NCBI GenBank assembly: GCA_017557625.1 | Contig: JAFYYG010000044.1 | Span: 1 to 56,412, forward strand | Length of the DNA stretch: 56,412 bases | Source of the DNA: Muribaculaceae bacterium | GTDB taxonomy: Bacteria > Bacteroidota > Bacteroidia > Bacteroidales > Muribaculaceae | Direction of reading: 5' to 3' | Shown: piece after piece, positions 34,345 through 42,357 of the stretch | Numbering within the stretch: the first letter of the stretch is position 1 | How the letters are laid out: each line of letters begins with the position of its first letter | Notes under the pieces: model-generated | The model's database searches: none | Told to the model about the DNA's origin: nothing | What the model saw: the letters and a program-made list of their open reading frames with translations, nothing else | Program-made: the position numbers and the translations under genes

Positions 34345-36777
34345 TTAGTCGAATACGCCTTCCATGGACTCGGCCTGGTGTGTGTCATCGCGGCTCTGCT
34401 GTTCACCGCCGCCACTTCCGCCACCTCCTGATGACGATCGGCGTCCACCTCCTCCTTCTATACGTTGTGCTATGCCTTGCTCGCGATAACAGAAGTTGTA
34501 GTCTTTAGGTACATTGAACGACGCTTTGCTGGAGTAGGGGTTAGAGTCGTCGGCAAGCACCTTTTTCATAAATAGTCCCCAGATAGGCAACGCTTGTCCG
34601 GCACCTTGTCCAATGCCTCCGTTGTAGAAGCGTATGTACCGTTCTTCGCCTCCAACCCACACACCTGTTACAAGTTGTGGCGTGAATCCCATGAACCATC
34701 CGTCGCTGTTGTTGTTGCTGGTTCCTGTCTTTCCTCCCATCTCAATATTGTTGACATAGGTTCGCACTCGGCGTCCAGTACCGTGGTCGATAACGCTTTC
34801 AAGCATGGTAAGCATCTTCAGGTAGGAGTCTTCGCATAGCACTTCCTTCTGTCGTGGTGTGAACTCGGCAAGCACGTTGCCGTGGCTGTCGCAGATGCGG
34901 GACACGAAGATTGGGTCGCTGCGCACGCCATGGTTGGCAAATACCGAGTAGGCGCTAACCTGCTGACGTACTGATATTTCGCAAGGGCCAAGACACAGCG
35001 GTGCCACGGTGTCGAATTCGTTGGTAAGGCCGTAGTTGTGAAGCATGGTCACCAGGTTGGTGGGTTTGAGCAGGTCAACTAGTCGTGCAGAGCATGTGTT
35101 GTTAGAGGTGGTGAGAGCCTGCTTCAAGGTGAGCATTCCTCCTCCGCCTCCTCCGCGTGGGCTCCATCCGCCAATGGTGATTCTCTCATTGGAGATAAGG
35201 TCGCAGGGGTTGTAGCCACATTCCATAGCCAGCGAATAGAGGTATGGCTTCATGGTCGAACCAATCTGTCGCCTTCCCACCGACACCATGTCGTAAGAGA
35301 AATGGTCGAAGTCGGGGCCGCCTACATAGGCTTTTACCTCTCCAGTAGTAGCGTCCATCGACATCATGCCACATCGCAAGATGCTCTTGGTGAATAGCAG
35401 CGAGTCGAGCGGTGAGAGGAACACTTCTCTCTCTCCGTTTTTCAGGTCAAACACGGTGATGTGCTGCTTTGTCTTGAAGTTCTCCATTATCTCGTTCTCG
35501 CTCTTTCCTTGCGCTTTAAGTGTCTTGTAGCGTGTGGAGTTGACGATCGCGTTCCTGATGAGGCGGTCCTTCACCGACTGCGGCAGCTCGCTGCGGCTGG
35601 TGGTGTAGGGGTCTTTGTTGCCAGTCTCGCCAGGGTTGATGCCGTGCTCTGACCAGAACACGCCTTGCAGATATGTCATGTGTTCCTTCACGGCTTCCTC
35701 GGCATACTGCTGCATCTTGCTGTCGATAGTGGTGTAGATTTTCAGACCATCGGTATAGATGTTGTAAGGTTTGCCGTCGGACTTGTAGTTCTTGTTGCAC
35801 CATCCATATAGTGGGTTGTCAACCCATTGTGCCGAGTCGGCATAGAAAGCCTGCTTGTTCCAGGCTGGATAGTTGCTATAAATGGGTTTTGTCGCCATCA
35901 TCATGCGCACGATTTCTTCTCTGGCGTAGGGTGCGAAGCCCTCATTGTGCGTCACTGGATGGTAAGCGAGAACGATTTCGGTGTTTTGGGCGCGCTCGCA
36001 GTCGGCCTTGGTGAGGAAGCCTGCTTCATACATTTTTTGCAGCACCAAGTTGCGGCGCTCTTTCGCACGCTTGCGGTTGCTTTCTGGAATAGGATTGTAG
36101 AGAGCTGGATTCTTGCACATTCCAACCAGCAATGCAGCCTCCTGAACGTTGAGCTCGCTGGGCGAGTTCTTCCCGAAATATACGTAGCATGCGCTCTTGA
36201 TGCCCACAGCATTGTTGAGGAAGTCAAACTGGTTGAAGTACATCTGCATTATCTCGTCTTTGGTGTAGTACCTCTCGAGCTTCATGGCGATGACCCATTC
36301 TATCGGCTTCTGCATGGCGCGTTCCAGGATGTTTTTCGACGAGGGAGTGTAGAGCTGTTTAGCTAGCTGCTGTGTGATGGTGCTGCCTCCACCAGCCTCC
36401 TTCTGGCCCATTATAATGCGCTTGATGACCGAGCGTCCTATTGCCGTGGCGTCAACGCCTGCGTGCTCGTAGTATCGTTCGTCCTCTATGGCAATGAGCG
36501 CGTCTTTGAGATATGGTGAGATTTGGTCAAACTCCACATAGAATCTGTTTCCATTGCTTTGGAATATTTTTCCCATCTCCACACCGTCGGCAGTATACAT
36601 TGTTGAGGCGAAATTGTCGGCGGGATGCCGTAGCTCGTCAATGGGTGGCATATAGCCTATGATGCCGTTGTAGATAAGGAAAAACAGCACGAATAATCCG
36701 GCGAAGAAGAGAAGCAGGCTTCTCCACATCCACTTGATAATCGTGCGGTTGCGTGATGACCGGTCGGCAGTTTTCAT
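34345..36777 (-). CDS. Class A penicillin-binding protein (PBP1A-like)
   Basis: 810 residues. A short cytoplasmic start and one membrane helix (about 16-38) are followed by a GT51 glycosyltransferase domain with EDERYYEHAGVD (about 97) and GGSTITQQLAKQLYT. The transpeptidase domain has the active serine in GSTMKPYLY (about 507), TTSNNT (the SxN motif) and GGKTGTSNN (about 680). It polymerises and cross-links peptidoglycan in the periplasm. The C-terminus is a low-complexity Gly/Ser/Arg tail ending in acidic residues, not part of the catalytic fold. It has its own promoter and stands alone. Confidence 0.95.
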   Translation of the reverse strand: MKTADRSSRNRTIIKWMWRSLLLFFAGLFVLFFLIYNGIIGYMPPIDELRHPADNFASTMYTADGVEMGKIFQSNGNRFYVEFDQISPYLKDALIAIEDERYYEHAGVDATAIGRSVIKRIIMGQKEAGGGSTITQQLAKQLYTPSSKNILERAMQKPIEWVIAMKLERYYTKDEIMQMYFNQFDFLNNAVGIKSACYVYFGKNSPSELNVQEAALLVGMCKNPALYNPIPESNRKRAKERRNLVLQKMYEAGFLTKADCERAQNTEIVLAYHPVTHNEGFAPYAREEIVRMMMATKPIYSNYPAWNKQAFYADSAQWVDNPLYGWCNKNYKSDGKPYNIYTDGLKIYTTIDSKMQQYAEEAVKEHMTYLQGVFWSEHGINPGETGNKDPYTTSRSELPQSVKDRLIRNAIVNSTRYKTLKAQGKSENEIMENFKTKQHITVFDLKNGEREVFLSPLDSLLFTKSILRCGMMSMDATTGEVKAYVGGPDFDHFSYDMVSVGRRQIGSTMKPYLYSLAMECGYNPCDLISNERITIGGWSPRGGGGGGMLTLKQALTTSNNTCSARLVDLLKPTNLVTMLHNYGLTNEFDTVAPLCLGPCEISVRQQVSAYSVFANHGVRSDPIFVSRICDSHGNVLAEFTPRQKEVLCEDSYLKMLTMLESVIDHGTGRRVRTYVNNIEMGGKTGTSNNNSDGWFMGFTPQLVTGVWVGGEERYIRFYNGGIGQGAGQALPIWGLFMKKVLADDSNPYSSKASFNVPKDYNFCYREQGIAQRIEGGGGRRSSSGGGGSGGGEQQSRDDTHQAESMEGVFD

Positions 36778-36857
36778 AAATCTATTGTTTAAGTTTAGCT
36801 TTGTTGTCTTTTTTGTTTGGTTGGCTTGGAGTGTTATGTTGACATCCTTACAACCTG

Positions 36858-36865
36858 CAAAAGTA
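36858..36865 (-). promoter_or_regulatory. -7 element of the PBP gene
   Basis: TACTTTTG then C on the minus strand, about 80 bases before the ATG at 36777. Confidence 0.45.
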
Positions 36866-36983
36866 GTAATTTATTTTTAATTACACACATTATTTTAATA
36901 ATAGTTTAGATATTGTTGTTTAGAAATAGGCTTAGAAATAGGCTTGGTGATGACTATGGCGCAATTTTATAGGAGTGTGATTG

Positions 36984-37052
36984 TGTGTCATAATGGCATA
37001 TTTTTGTTGAATAAAACTGCAATTATGTCTTGTTATATGCCAAAATGACATA
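36984..37052 (+). promoter_or_regulatory. Two inverted activator-like sites upstream of the hsp20 promoter
   Basis: TGTGTCATAATGGCATA (36984-37000) matches the reverse complement of 37036-37052 (TATGTCATTTTGGCATA) at 14 of 17 positions. Each is itself an imperfect dyad TGTCA-N3-TGGCA. Centres are 52 bases apart, about five helical turns, at roughly -56 and -108 from the predicted start. This fits enhancer sites for a sigma-54 activator. Confidence 0.6.
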
Positions 37053-37072
37053 CCTGTGCAGTGTTTTTCCTC

Positions 37073-37089
37073 TTGGCACTGTGGTTGCA
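37073..37089 (+). promoter_or_regulatory. Sigma-54-type (-24/-12) promoter of hsp20
   Basis: TTGGCAC, 5 bases, TTGCA. The GG and GC dinucleotides are 10 bases apart as required, matching the RpoN consensus TGGCAC-N5-TTGC. Predicted start near 37100. No -33/-7 promoter is visible for this gene. Confidence 0.75.
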
Positions 37090-37189
37090 TAATGTAGAAG
37101 TGGATTTGTTGATGTGACACAAAAACGCATCGTTTAACCTACAAGAAACAAATATTAATAACCAATTAAAAATTATAGGAGATAAAATT

Positions 37190-37621
37190 ATGTTACTAGC
37201 ACGTAGAAATTCCAACTGGTTGCCCGATGTTTTCAACGACTTCTTCGACACCGATTTCATGCCCAAGGCATGCACTACAGCACCAGCCATCAATGTGATT
37301 GAGAAGAAGGCAGAGTATGATGTAGAGCTTGCTGCTCCAGGCATGACAAAGGATGACTTCAAGGTGAGCCTTGATGAGGACCGCAACTTGGTGGTAGAGC
37401 TTGACAAGAAGCTGGAAAAATGTGAGGAGAACAAGGACTGCGGTCACTACCTGCGCCGCGAGTTCTCTTACACTAAGTTCCATCAGACCCTGTTGCTGCC
37501 CGACGACGTGAACCGCGATGCCATCACCGCCACCGTTGAGCACGGAGTGCTGAAGGTGGTATTGCCCAAACTCCAGCCACAGGACATGAAGAAAGAGCGC
37601 ACTCTTATTGAGATTCAGTAA
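37190..37621 (+). CDS. Small heat-shock protein (Hsp20/alpha-crystallin family)
   Basis: 143 residues. A short N-terminal arm (NSNWLPDVFNDFF) precedes an alpha-crystallin domain (about 35-130) with YDVELAAPGMTKDDFKVSLDE, FSYTKFHQTLLLPDDVN and the closing strand VEHGVLKVVLPK. It acts as an ATP-independent holdase in the cytoplasm. Two features mark unusual control: a sigma-54-type promoter with paired upstream sites, and a strong Shine-Dalgarno AGGAG at 37177-37181, 8 bases before the ATG, rare among the genes in this window. A terminator follows. Confidence 0.95.
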   Translation: MLLARRNSNWLPDVFNDFFDTDFMPKACTTAPAINVIEKKAEYDVELAAPGMTKDDFKVSLDEDRNLVVELDKKLEKCEENKDCGHYLRREFSYTKFHQTLLLPDDVNRDAITATVEHGVLKVVLPKLQPQDMKKERTLIEIQ

Positions 37622-37669
37622 TGTGAAGATTTGTCTAAAGTGAATTGAAAGTCTTAAACTTAATAATCA

Positions 37670-37713
37670 CCACCCAAAGGCGGCCATTTGTTCACTTTTG
37701 GGTGGCTTTTTTT
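37670..37713 (+). terminator. Intrinsic terminator of hsp20
   Basis: CCACCCAAA and TTTGGGTGG form a 9-bp stem with a loop of about 18 bases, then a run of seven T. Confidence 0.85.
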
Positions 37714-37721
37714 CCACAAAC

Positions 37722-37752
37722 TTGCACAGTTTCCAAAAAATATATATCTTTG
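37722..37752 (+). promoter_or_regulatory. -33/-7 promoter of the 37780 gene
   Basis: TTG (37722-37724), 20 bases, TATCTTTG (37745-37752); 27 bases before the ATG. Confidence 0.6.
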
Positions 37753-37779
37753 TGAGCTATTAATAAACTCACAAAGATA

Positions 37780-38256
37780 ATGATGACACGAAGGGTTAAA
37801 AACATAATCAAGATTACACTGGGTGTGATAGTATTAATTGTCGTTACATTGGCTGGAATAATGGCATGGACCAACCCCGATAAGGAAGAACACAAAAAAG
37901 CGGTTGCTCAGATAGTGAATAAATATGACATGAACAAGCTCAACCTCACTGAGGCTGAGCGTGACCAGTACATTAACTATGTGTGCGGTGGTTCGAGTGT
38001 TAACATCTTGGCGAAGGAGGTTATGCCACGGTTTGTGGTTGACGACAATAATGCTTTGTGGTCAACAGGTTATATCATGGTCAAGGATGAAAACGATTCC
38101 ATTGTTTACAAGAAGAAGGTCACCACTGGCATTTTCAATAAGGTTAGCGTGATTGATGAGCAAGAATTGATGCAAACCCTACTTGAGGCCCACCGCATCA
38201 ATGAGAAACACACGGCAGCAGAGGCTGGAAAGCAGCAAACGCCACAGCAGCAATAG
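37780..38256 (+). CDS. Small membrane-anchored protein of unknown function
   Basis: 158 residues. One N-terminal membrane helix (about 9-30, IIKITLGVIVLIVVTLAGIMAW) is followed by TNPDKEEHKKAV and an extracytoplasmic domain of about 100 residues with FVVDDNNALWSTGYIMVKDEND and KVTTGIFNKVSVID. The TNP-after-helix start and late SxGIFxKV pattern recall small proteins of the DUF4359 type, but I am not sure. The Gln-rich tail (GKQQTPQQQ) is probably disordered. It is followed 13 bases later by a papain-like lipoprotein, so the two are likely co-transcribed. Confidence 0.75.
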   Translation: MMTRRVKNIIKITLGVIVLIVVTLAGIMAWTNPDKEEHKKAVAQIVNKYDMNKLNLTEAERDQYINYVCGGSSVNILAKEVMPRFVVDDNNALWSTGYIMVKDENDSIVYKKKVTTGIFNKVSVIDEQELMQTLLEAHRINEKHTAAEAGKQQTPQQQ

Positions 38257-38269
38257 CGTTATTATTACA

Positions 38270-38899
38270 ATGAACAGCGGGATATGGTGCCGTAGGGCAC
38301 TGCTGATGGTGGTTGTCGTTATAATGGTGACGACAGCATGTCTGCGTATTTCTAATGATGAAGGCAAGGTGCGCGACGACCTGCCACTCGATTCGCTGCA
38401 CGATGGCGACCTGGTGTTCCGCCAGGGCATGGGGCCCGAGAGTCAGGCGGTGCTGCGCCTAGACAGCGCTGGGGGACAATACTCTCACGTGGGAATAGTG
38501 ATAAATGACAACGGCAAATGGAAAGTGGTGCATGCCGTTCCAGGCGAGAGCGAGAAAGGCATCGACAGGGTGAAAATCGAACCTATCGACACTTTCTTCC
38601 TGTCCACACGTGCCGAGCACGGTGCCATCATGCGACTTAAGGGATGTGACATCACAACAGCGCAGAAAGCCGCGCGCAATGCCGCTAAATATGTTGGTAT
38701 TCCCTTCGACTACAATTACAATTGGGGCGACACCACACGCCTCTACTGCACCCAACTAATCGTCGTGGCCTATTCCAGCGCTGGTGTCAATTTGCTGAGC
38801 GATGTGCCACGTTTGGCTAACCGCAACAGCCAAAACATCATTGTTTTCCCTGGAGATATTGCCATCAACGATTCCATGCGGGTCATCTTTAAGTTCTGA
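38270..38899 (+). CDS. YiiX-like permuted papain-fold lipoprotein
   Basis: About 209 residues from ATG 38270; a longer frame would run back over the previous gene. The N-terminus is a lipoprotein signal with lipobox VTTAC at about 22. The body matches the YiiX/YebB group of circularly permuted NlpC/P60-like enzymes: LHDGDLVFRQG, the histidine in QYSHVGIVIND, and the cysteine in YCTQLIVVAY after FDYNYNWGD. These enzymes cleave amide or thioester bonds in wall peptides or lipids. It is probably in the outer membrane facing the periplasm. Likely in an operon with the small membrane protein upstream. Confidence 0.85.
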   Translation: MNSGIWCRRALLMVVVVIMVTTACLRISNDEGKVRDDLPLDSLHDGDLVFRQGMGPESQAVLRLDSAGGQYSHVGIVINDNGKWKVVHAVPGESEKGIDRVKIEPIDTFFLSTRAEHGAIMRLKGCDITTAQKAARNAAKYVGIPFDYNYNWGDTTRLYCTQLIVVAYSSAGVNLLSDVPRLANRNSQNIIVFPGDIAINDSMRVIFKF

Positions 38900-39036
38900 A
38901 AAACTATATCGAAAACGGCAAAATGAAACATAGTGGTTATATACTCCATGGATTCATTTTTAGTTAGTTGAGTGATTGTTTTCCTCCTGAAAATGTCCCC
39001 TTTAAATTTATTTAATGAATAATATTCTGTTTTTAG

Positions 39037-39067
39037 TTTGCCGTGTGTGTTTTATTTTATAATTTTG
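39037..39067 (+). promoter_or_regulatory. -33/-7 promoter of mdh
   Basis: TTTG (39037-39040), 19 bases, TAATTTTG (39060-39067); 57-base leader. Confidence 0.6.
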
Positions 39068-39124
39068 TGGGTGAAAATATCGTTATAAGAATATTAACAT
39101 ACAAAACAATAAATTTTTATAGTT

Positions 39125-40117
39125 ATGGCTTTTTTGACTAACGACAAACTTACAATCGTCGGCGCTGCCGGAATGATTGGTTCCAACATGGTTCAGACTG
39201 CCCTGATGATGGGCTTGACTAACGACATTTGCCTTTATGACGTGTTCTCGCCCGAAGGCGTGGCTGAGGAGATGCGCCAAAGTGGTTTTGGCGATGTGAA
39301 AATCACTGCCACAACCGACGCTAAGGAAGCTTTCACCAACGCTAAATACATAATCTCGAGCGGTGGCGCTCCACGCAAGGCAGGCATGACACGCGAAGAC
39401 CTGCTCAAGGGCAACTGCGAGATAGCTCGCGGCCTGGGCGAGGACATCAAGCGTTATTGCCCCGACTGCAAGCACGTGGTGATTATCTTCAACCCAGCTG
39501 ACCTGACCGGTCTTGTGACTTTGCTCTATAGCGGTTTGAAGCCTAACCAGGTAACTACCCTCGCAGGTCTCGACAGCACCCGTCTGCAGAGTGCTCTTGC
39601 CAAGAAATTCAACGTGATGCAGAGTGAGGTAACTGGCTGCGCTACTTACGGCGGCCACGGCGAGCAGATGGCGGTATTTGGCTCTCACGTTCGCATCGAC
39701 GGCAAGCCATTGACCGACATCATCGGCACTCCCGAGTTCCCTGAAGAGGAGTGGGAGCAGATGAAGCTTGACGTGACTAAGGGCGGTGCCAAGATTATTG
39801 AGCTCCGCGGACGCAGCTCGTTCCAGAGTCCTGCCTATCTTTCGGTGGAGATGATTCGTTCGGCGATGGGCGGTGAGAAATTCCGCTGGCCGGCTGGCAC
39901 CTACGTGAAGAACGGCAAGTACAACAACATCATGATGGCGATGGATACTACCCTCGATGAGAACGGATGTTCCTTCCGTGTGCCTGAGGGCACTCCCGAA
40001 GAAAACGCCAAGCTCGATGCTAGCTATGAACACCTGTGCCACATGCGCGACGAGCTTGTTGATCTCGACATAGTGCCACCCATCAGCGAGTGGACCAATA
40101 TCAACCCCAATTTGTAA
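39125..40117 (+). CDS. mdh: Malate dehydrogenase
   Basis: 330 residues. The NAD-binding start is KLTIVGAAGMIGSNM. Substrate and catalytic residues of the LDH/MDH superfamily are visible: GGAPRKAGMTREDLLKGN, FNPADLTG, GLDSTRLQSALA and the active histidine in YGGHGEQMAVF. It interconverts malate and oxaloacetate, feeding the reductive branch to fumarate and succinate that ends in the SdhCAB complex encoded earlier in the window. It is a single-gene unit with its own promoter and terminator. Confidence 0.93.
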   Translation: MAFLTNDKLTIVGAAGMIGSNMVQTALMMGLTNDICLYDVFSPEGVAEEMRQSGFGDVKITATTDAKEAFTNAKYIISSGGAPRKAGMTREDLLKGNCEIARGLGEDIKRYCPDCKHVVIIFNPADLTGLVTLLYSGLKPNQVTTLAGLDSTRLQSALAKKFNVMQSEVTGCATYGGHGEQMAVFGSHVRIDGKPLTDIIGTPEFPEEEWEQMKLDVTKGGAKIIELRGRSSFQSPAYLSVEMIRSAMGGEKFRWPAGTYVKNGKYNNIMMAMDTTLDENGCSFRVPEGTPEENAKLDASYEHLCHMRDELVDLDIVPPISEWTNINPNL

Positions 40118-40137
40118 TTAGCACATAATTGAATTAT

Positions 40138-40184
40138 AAGGCTGCAAATAACCCTCTGTAATGGCGCTTGCAGCCTTTTTTCTC
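40138..40184 (+). terminator. Intrinsic terminator of mdh
   Basis: AAGGCTGCAA and TTGCAGCCTT form a perfect 10-bp stem with a loop of about 20 bases, then TTTTT. Confidence 0.85.
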
Positions 40185-40199
40185 TTTTAAATTTATATT

Positions 40200-41609
40200 A
40201 TGAGAAAAATATTTAGATTATCTTTTGTCGCCACATTAATATTAATAAGTGGTGTGATGAAGGCTCAGGAAAATGACTCTGTGCCTTACATCAGTCTTGA
40301 CAAGATGCCAAACATCATCAATTGTCTGCCAGCACCACCTGTCCCTGGCAGCGAGATGTTTCAGCACGACATTAATAGGTATGTATGGGGCAAGGAGCAG
40401 CGGAATGACTCCTTGAGAAATGCTATCGCTCGCAAAGATGCCATCTGGGGCATGCAATATGTGCTCGACACCTTTGAAGAAGCCTTTGGGATGCACATCT
40501 CTAAAGCTGAGACCCCTGAGATTTGGAAGCTTATGCAGCATGGCGTAAACACTGTGACACAGATACGTAGCACACCAAAAGCCTTCTACCAGAGAATTCG
40601 ACCGTTCAAGTATTTTGAAGAGCATTTGTTGACTTATAATAAAGAGGAAGATGAGTCAATAATCGCCAACGATGGCTCCTATCCCTCTGGACACACTGCC
40701 ACCGCATGGGCGGCAGCAATGATACTTGCCGAACTCAATCCCGCACATGCCGACGCACTATTTGCTCGTGCCTATCAGTATGGCGAGAGTCGTCTCATTG
40801 TGGGAGCGCACTGGCAGAGTGACGTGGAAGCGGGGCGACTGGTGGCTGCCATCGGCTATTCGCAGGTGCACAACAGCCCAGAGTACTGCGAGCAGATGGC
40901 GCGAGCCAAGGCAGAGTTTAACCGCCTAAGCGGAGCTGCCGTTGCTACCGACGACTGCAGCGACTTTGTCCACATAACCGATGTGGTGCCCGATGCCATC
41001 CTCGAGATTCGTTATCACAGCACCTATAATTTCGTGGGCGAGCGCATCGACGGATATTTTGCTCCCACTGCGATGCTCAGCCGCGAGGCCGCCACAGCCC
41101 TTAAGGCGGTGAGTGACGACCTTAAGGCTCAAGGCTATCGTCTTAAGATTTTTGATGCCTATCGTCCTCAGCGTGCCGTTGACCATTTCATGCGTTGGGC
41201 GCAAGACCTGCACGCCACCGAGATGAAGCAGTATTTCTATCCCGAACTCAACAAGAATGTGCTCATCCCCGACTATATCGCCCGCAAGAGCGGCCATACT
41301 CGAGGCTCGACGGTTGACCTCACCCTCTTCGACATGAAGACTGAGAAAGAGGTGGATATGGGCTGCACTTTCGACTGGTTTGGCGTGGAGAGCCATCCCG
41401 ATTTCTGCGGCAACCCCGACACTGGCAAATACACTGGCGGCAAGTCGCCTGCGGGACGCTCCATTACTGCCGAGCAGTTCCACAATCGCATGATATTGCG
41501 CCAGGCGATGCTCCGCCACGGCTTCAAGCCCCTCGATACCGAGTGGTGGCACTTCACCCTGAAAAATGAGCCATTCCCAAATACCTACTTCACATTCCCG
41601 CTTAAATAG
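40200..41609 (+). CDS. PAP2-type acid phosphatase fused to D-Ala-D-Ala dipeptidase (VanX family)
   Basis: 469 residues with a signal peptide ending VMKAQ (about 22). Residues 110-235 are a class A acid phosphatase/PAP2 domain with all three signature parts: K-x6-RP in KAFYQRIRPF, YPSGHTATAW, and SRLIVGAHWQSDVEAG. Residues 258-469 are a VanX/DdpX dipeptidase: EIRYHSTYNFVG, FDAYRPQRAV, zinc ligands in SGHTRGSTVDLTL, and EWWHFTL with the catalytic Glu and last zinc His. Both active sites look intact. The export signal puts both in the periplasm, where they could act on lipid phosphates and on D-Ala-D-Ala released from peptidoglycan. The pairing in one chain is unusual. No vancomycin-resistance genes are adjacent, so wall recycling is the likelier role (inference). 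Confidence 0.9.
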   Translation: MRKIFRLSFVATLILISGVMKAQENDSVPYISLDKMPNIINCLPAPPVPGSEMFQHDINRYVWGKEQRNDSLRNAIARKDAIWGMQYVLDTFEEAFGMHISKAETPEIWKLMQHGVNTVTQIRSTPKAFYQRIRPFKYFEEHLLTYNKEEDESIIANDGSYPSGHTATAWAAAMILAELNPAHADALFARAYQYGESRLIVGAHWQSDVEAGRLVAAIGYSQVHNSPEYCEQMARAKAEFNRLSGAAVATDDCSDFVHITDVVPDAILEIRYHSTYNFVGERIDGYFAPTAMLSREAATALKAVSDDLKAQGYRLKIFDAYRPQRAVDHFMRWAQDLHATEMKQYFYPELNKNVLIPDYIARKSGHTRGSTVDLTLFDMKTEKEVDMGCTFDWFGVESHPDFCGNPDTGKYTGGKSPAGRSITAEQFHNRMILRQAMLRHGFKPLDTEWWHFTLKNEPFPNTYFTFPLK

Positions 41610-41610
41610 T

Positions 41611-41650
41611 GGAGAGTGGAGAGGTGAGAGTGGAGAGGCGAGAGTGGACG
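41611..41650. repeat. GTGGAGAG/GAGAGTGG microrepeat
   Basis: Four imperfect units of GAGAGTGGAG follow the stop of the fusion gene. A pyrimidine-rich TTCTCTTG repeat follows at about 41695-41722. Confidence 0.6.
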
Positions 41651-41732
41651 AACGCCGCTGATGCGGCGCAATACATTAACAGCGCCCAGGCTCGTTCTCT
41701 TGTTTTCTTGTTCTCTTGTCCCCTTTTATATT

Positions 41733-42242
41733 ATGAGATTAAAAATAGTATATTTATTGCTACTGACGATGATGTGCTGTGGCTTTTCGGGATGCGACAA
41801 AATTAACAATGAGTCGCTGAAGGGATACTCAGTGCGTATTGACCTAGGCGAGTATGGCAAGTGGAACACCTATGGCGTGCATGCCTTGGGTGAATACCGC
41901 TTCTTTAACCGCGCCAAGGGCATACCATCAAATTTTCCCTACAACGTGAACACCTACACCGGTTTTGGTGGAGTGTTGCTGTTTATGGGTCAGGACATGA
42001 ATGGCGGGCCAGTTCCGTTGGCGTTTGATATGGCGTGTCCTGTGGAGCATAACGCCGATGTCACAGTGACTATTGACGAGTCAAACCTTGAGGCCTACTG
42101 CCCGAAGTGCAAGTCGCGATACAATGTGCTGCTGGGTTCAGGTGGTCCCATCAGTGGCATGGCGATGGACCGCAAAGTGGGTCTGAACATGTACAAAGTC
42201 CGCGCCACAATCAATGGCGGTTATGTCATCACCAACTATTAG
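41733..42242 (+). CDS. Degenerate Rieske-like lipoprotein
   Basis: About 169 residues from ATG 41733; the frame extends 24 codons upstream through a microrepeat, but only this start gives a proper lipoprotein signal (LLLLTMMCCGFSGC). The body is small and beta-rich. It has MACPVEHNADV, then EAYCPKCKSRYNVLLGSGG, spaced like the two loops of a Rieske [2Fe-2S] domain. The ligand set is altered: the first loop is C-x3-H instead of C-x-H and the second is C-P-K-C, with Cys replacing His. It could bind a different cluster or zinc, or be structural. Outer-membrane or periplasmic location is inferred from the lipobox. Confidence 0.6.
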   Translation: MRLKIVYLLLLTMMCCGFSGCDKINNESLKGYSVRIDLGEYGKWNTYGVHALGEYRFFNRAKGIPSNFPYNVNTYTGFGGVLLFMGQDMNGGPVPLAFDMACPVEHNADVTVTIDESNLEAYCPKCKSRYNVLLGSGGPISGMAMDRKVGLNMYKVRATINGGYVITNY

Positions 42243-42322
42243 ACAAATAATCTAATAGGGCTTAAAATGTCAATGTTATATAAAACTTTTGCATTATCGT
42301 GTGTAATGTGAAAGTTTTTCTG

Positions 42323-42330
42323 TATTTTTG
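42323..42330 (+). promoter_or_regulatory. -7 element of the iron-type alcohol dehydrogenase gene
   Basis: TATTTTTG then C; 27 bases before the ATG at 42358. Confidence 0.5.
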
Positions 42331-42357
42331 CACTTATTTATTAAATCAAGATAGACA

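Larger units (their letters stand above)
36778..37189. other. Divergent regulatory region between the PBP gene and hsp20
   Basis: 412 bases. It holds the PBP promoter, a short direct repeat (AGAAATAGGCTT twice near 36920-36943), two similar 17-base dyads (36984-37000 and 37036-37052) and a sigma-54-type promoter (37073-37089). No reading frame here is credible. Confidence 0.65.

Noticed and set aside
40200-41609. Vancomycin-resistance cluster
   Set aside because: Only a VanX-type domain is present; there is no VanH, VanA-type ligase, or VanRS regulator nearby.
41661-41732. Longer N-terminus of the Rieske-like protein
   Set aside because: The added residues are encoded by pyrimidine-rich microrepeats and would bury the lipoprotein signal.
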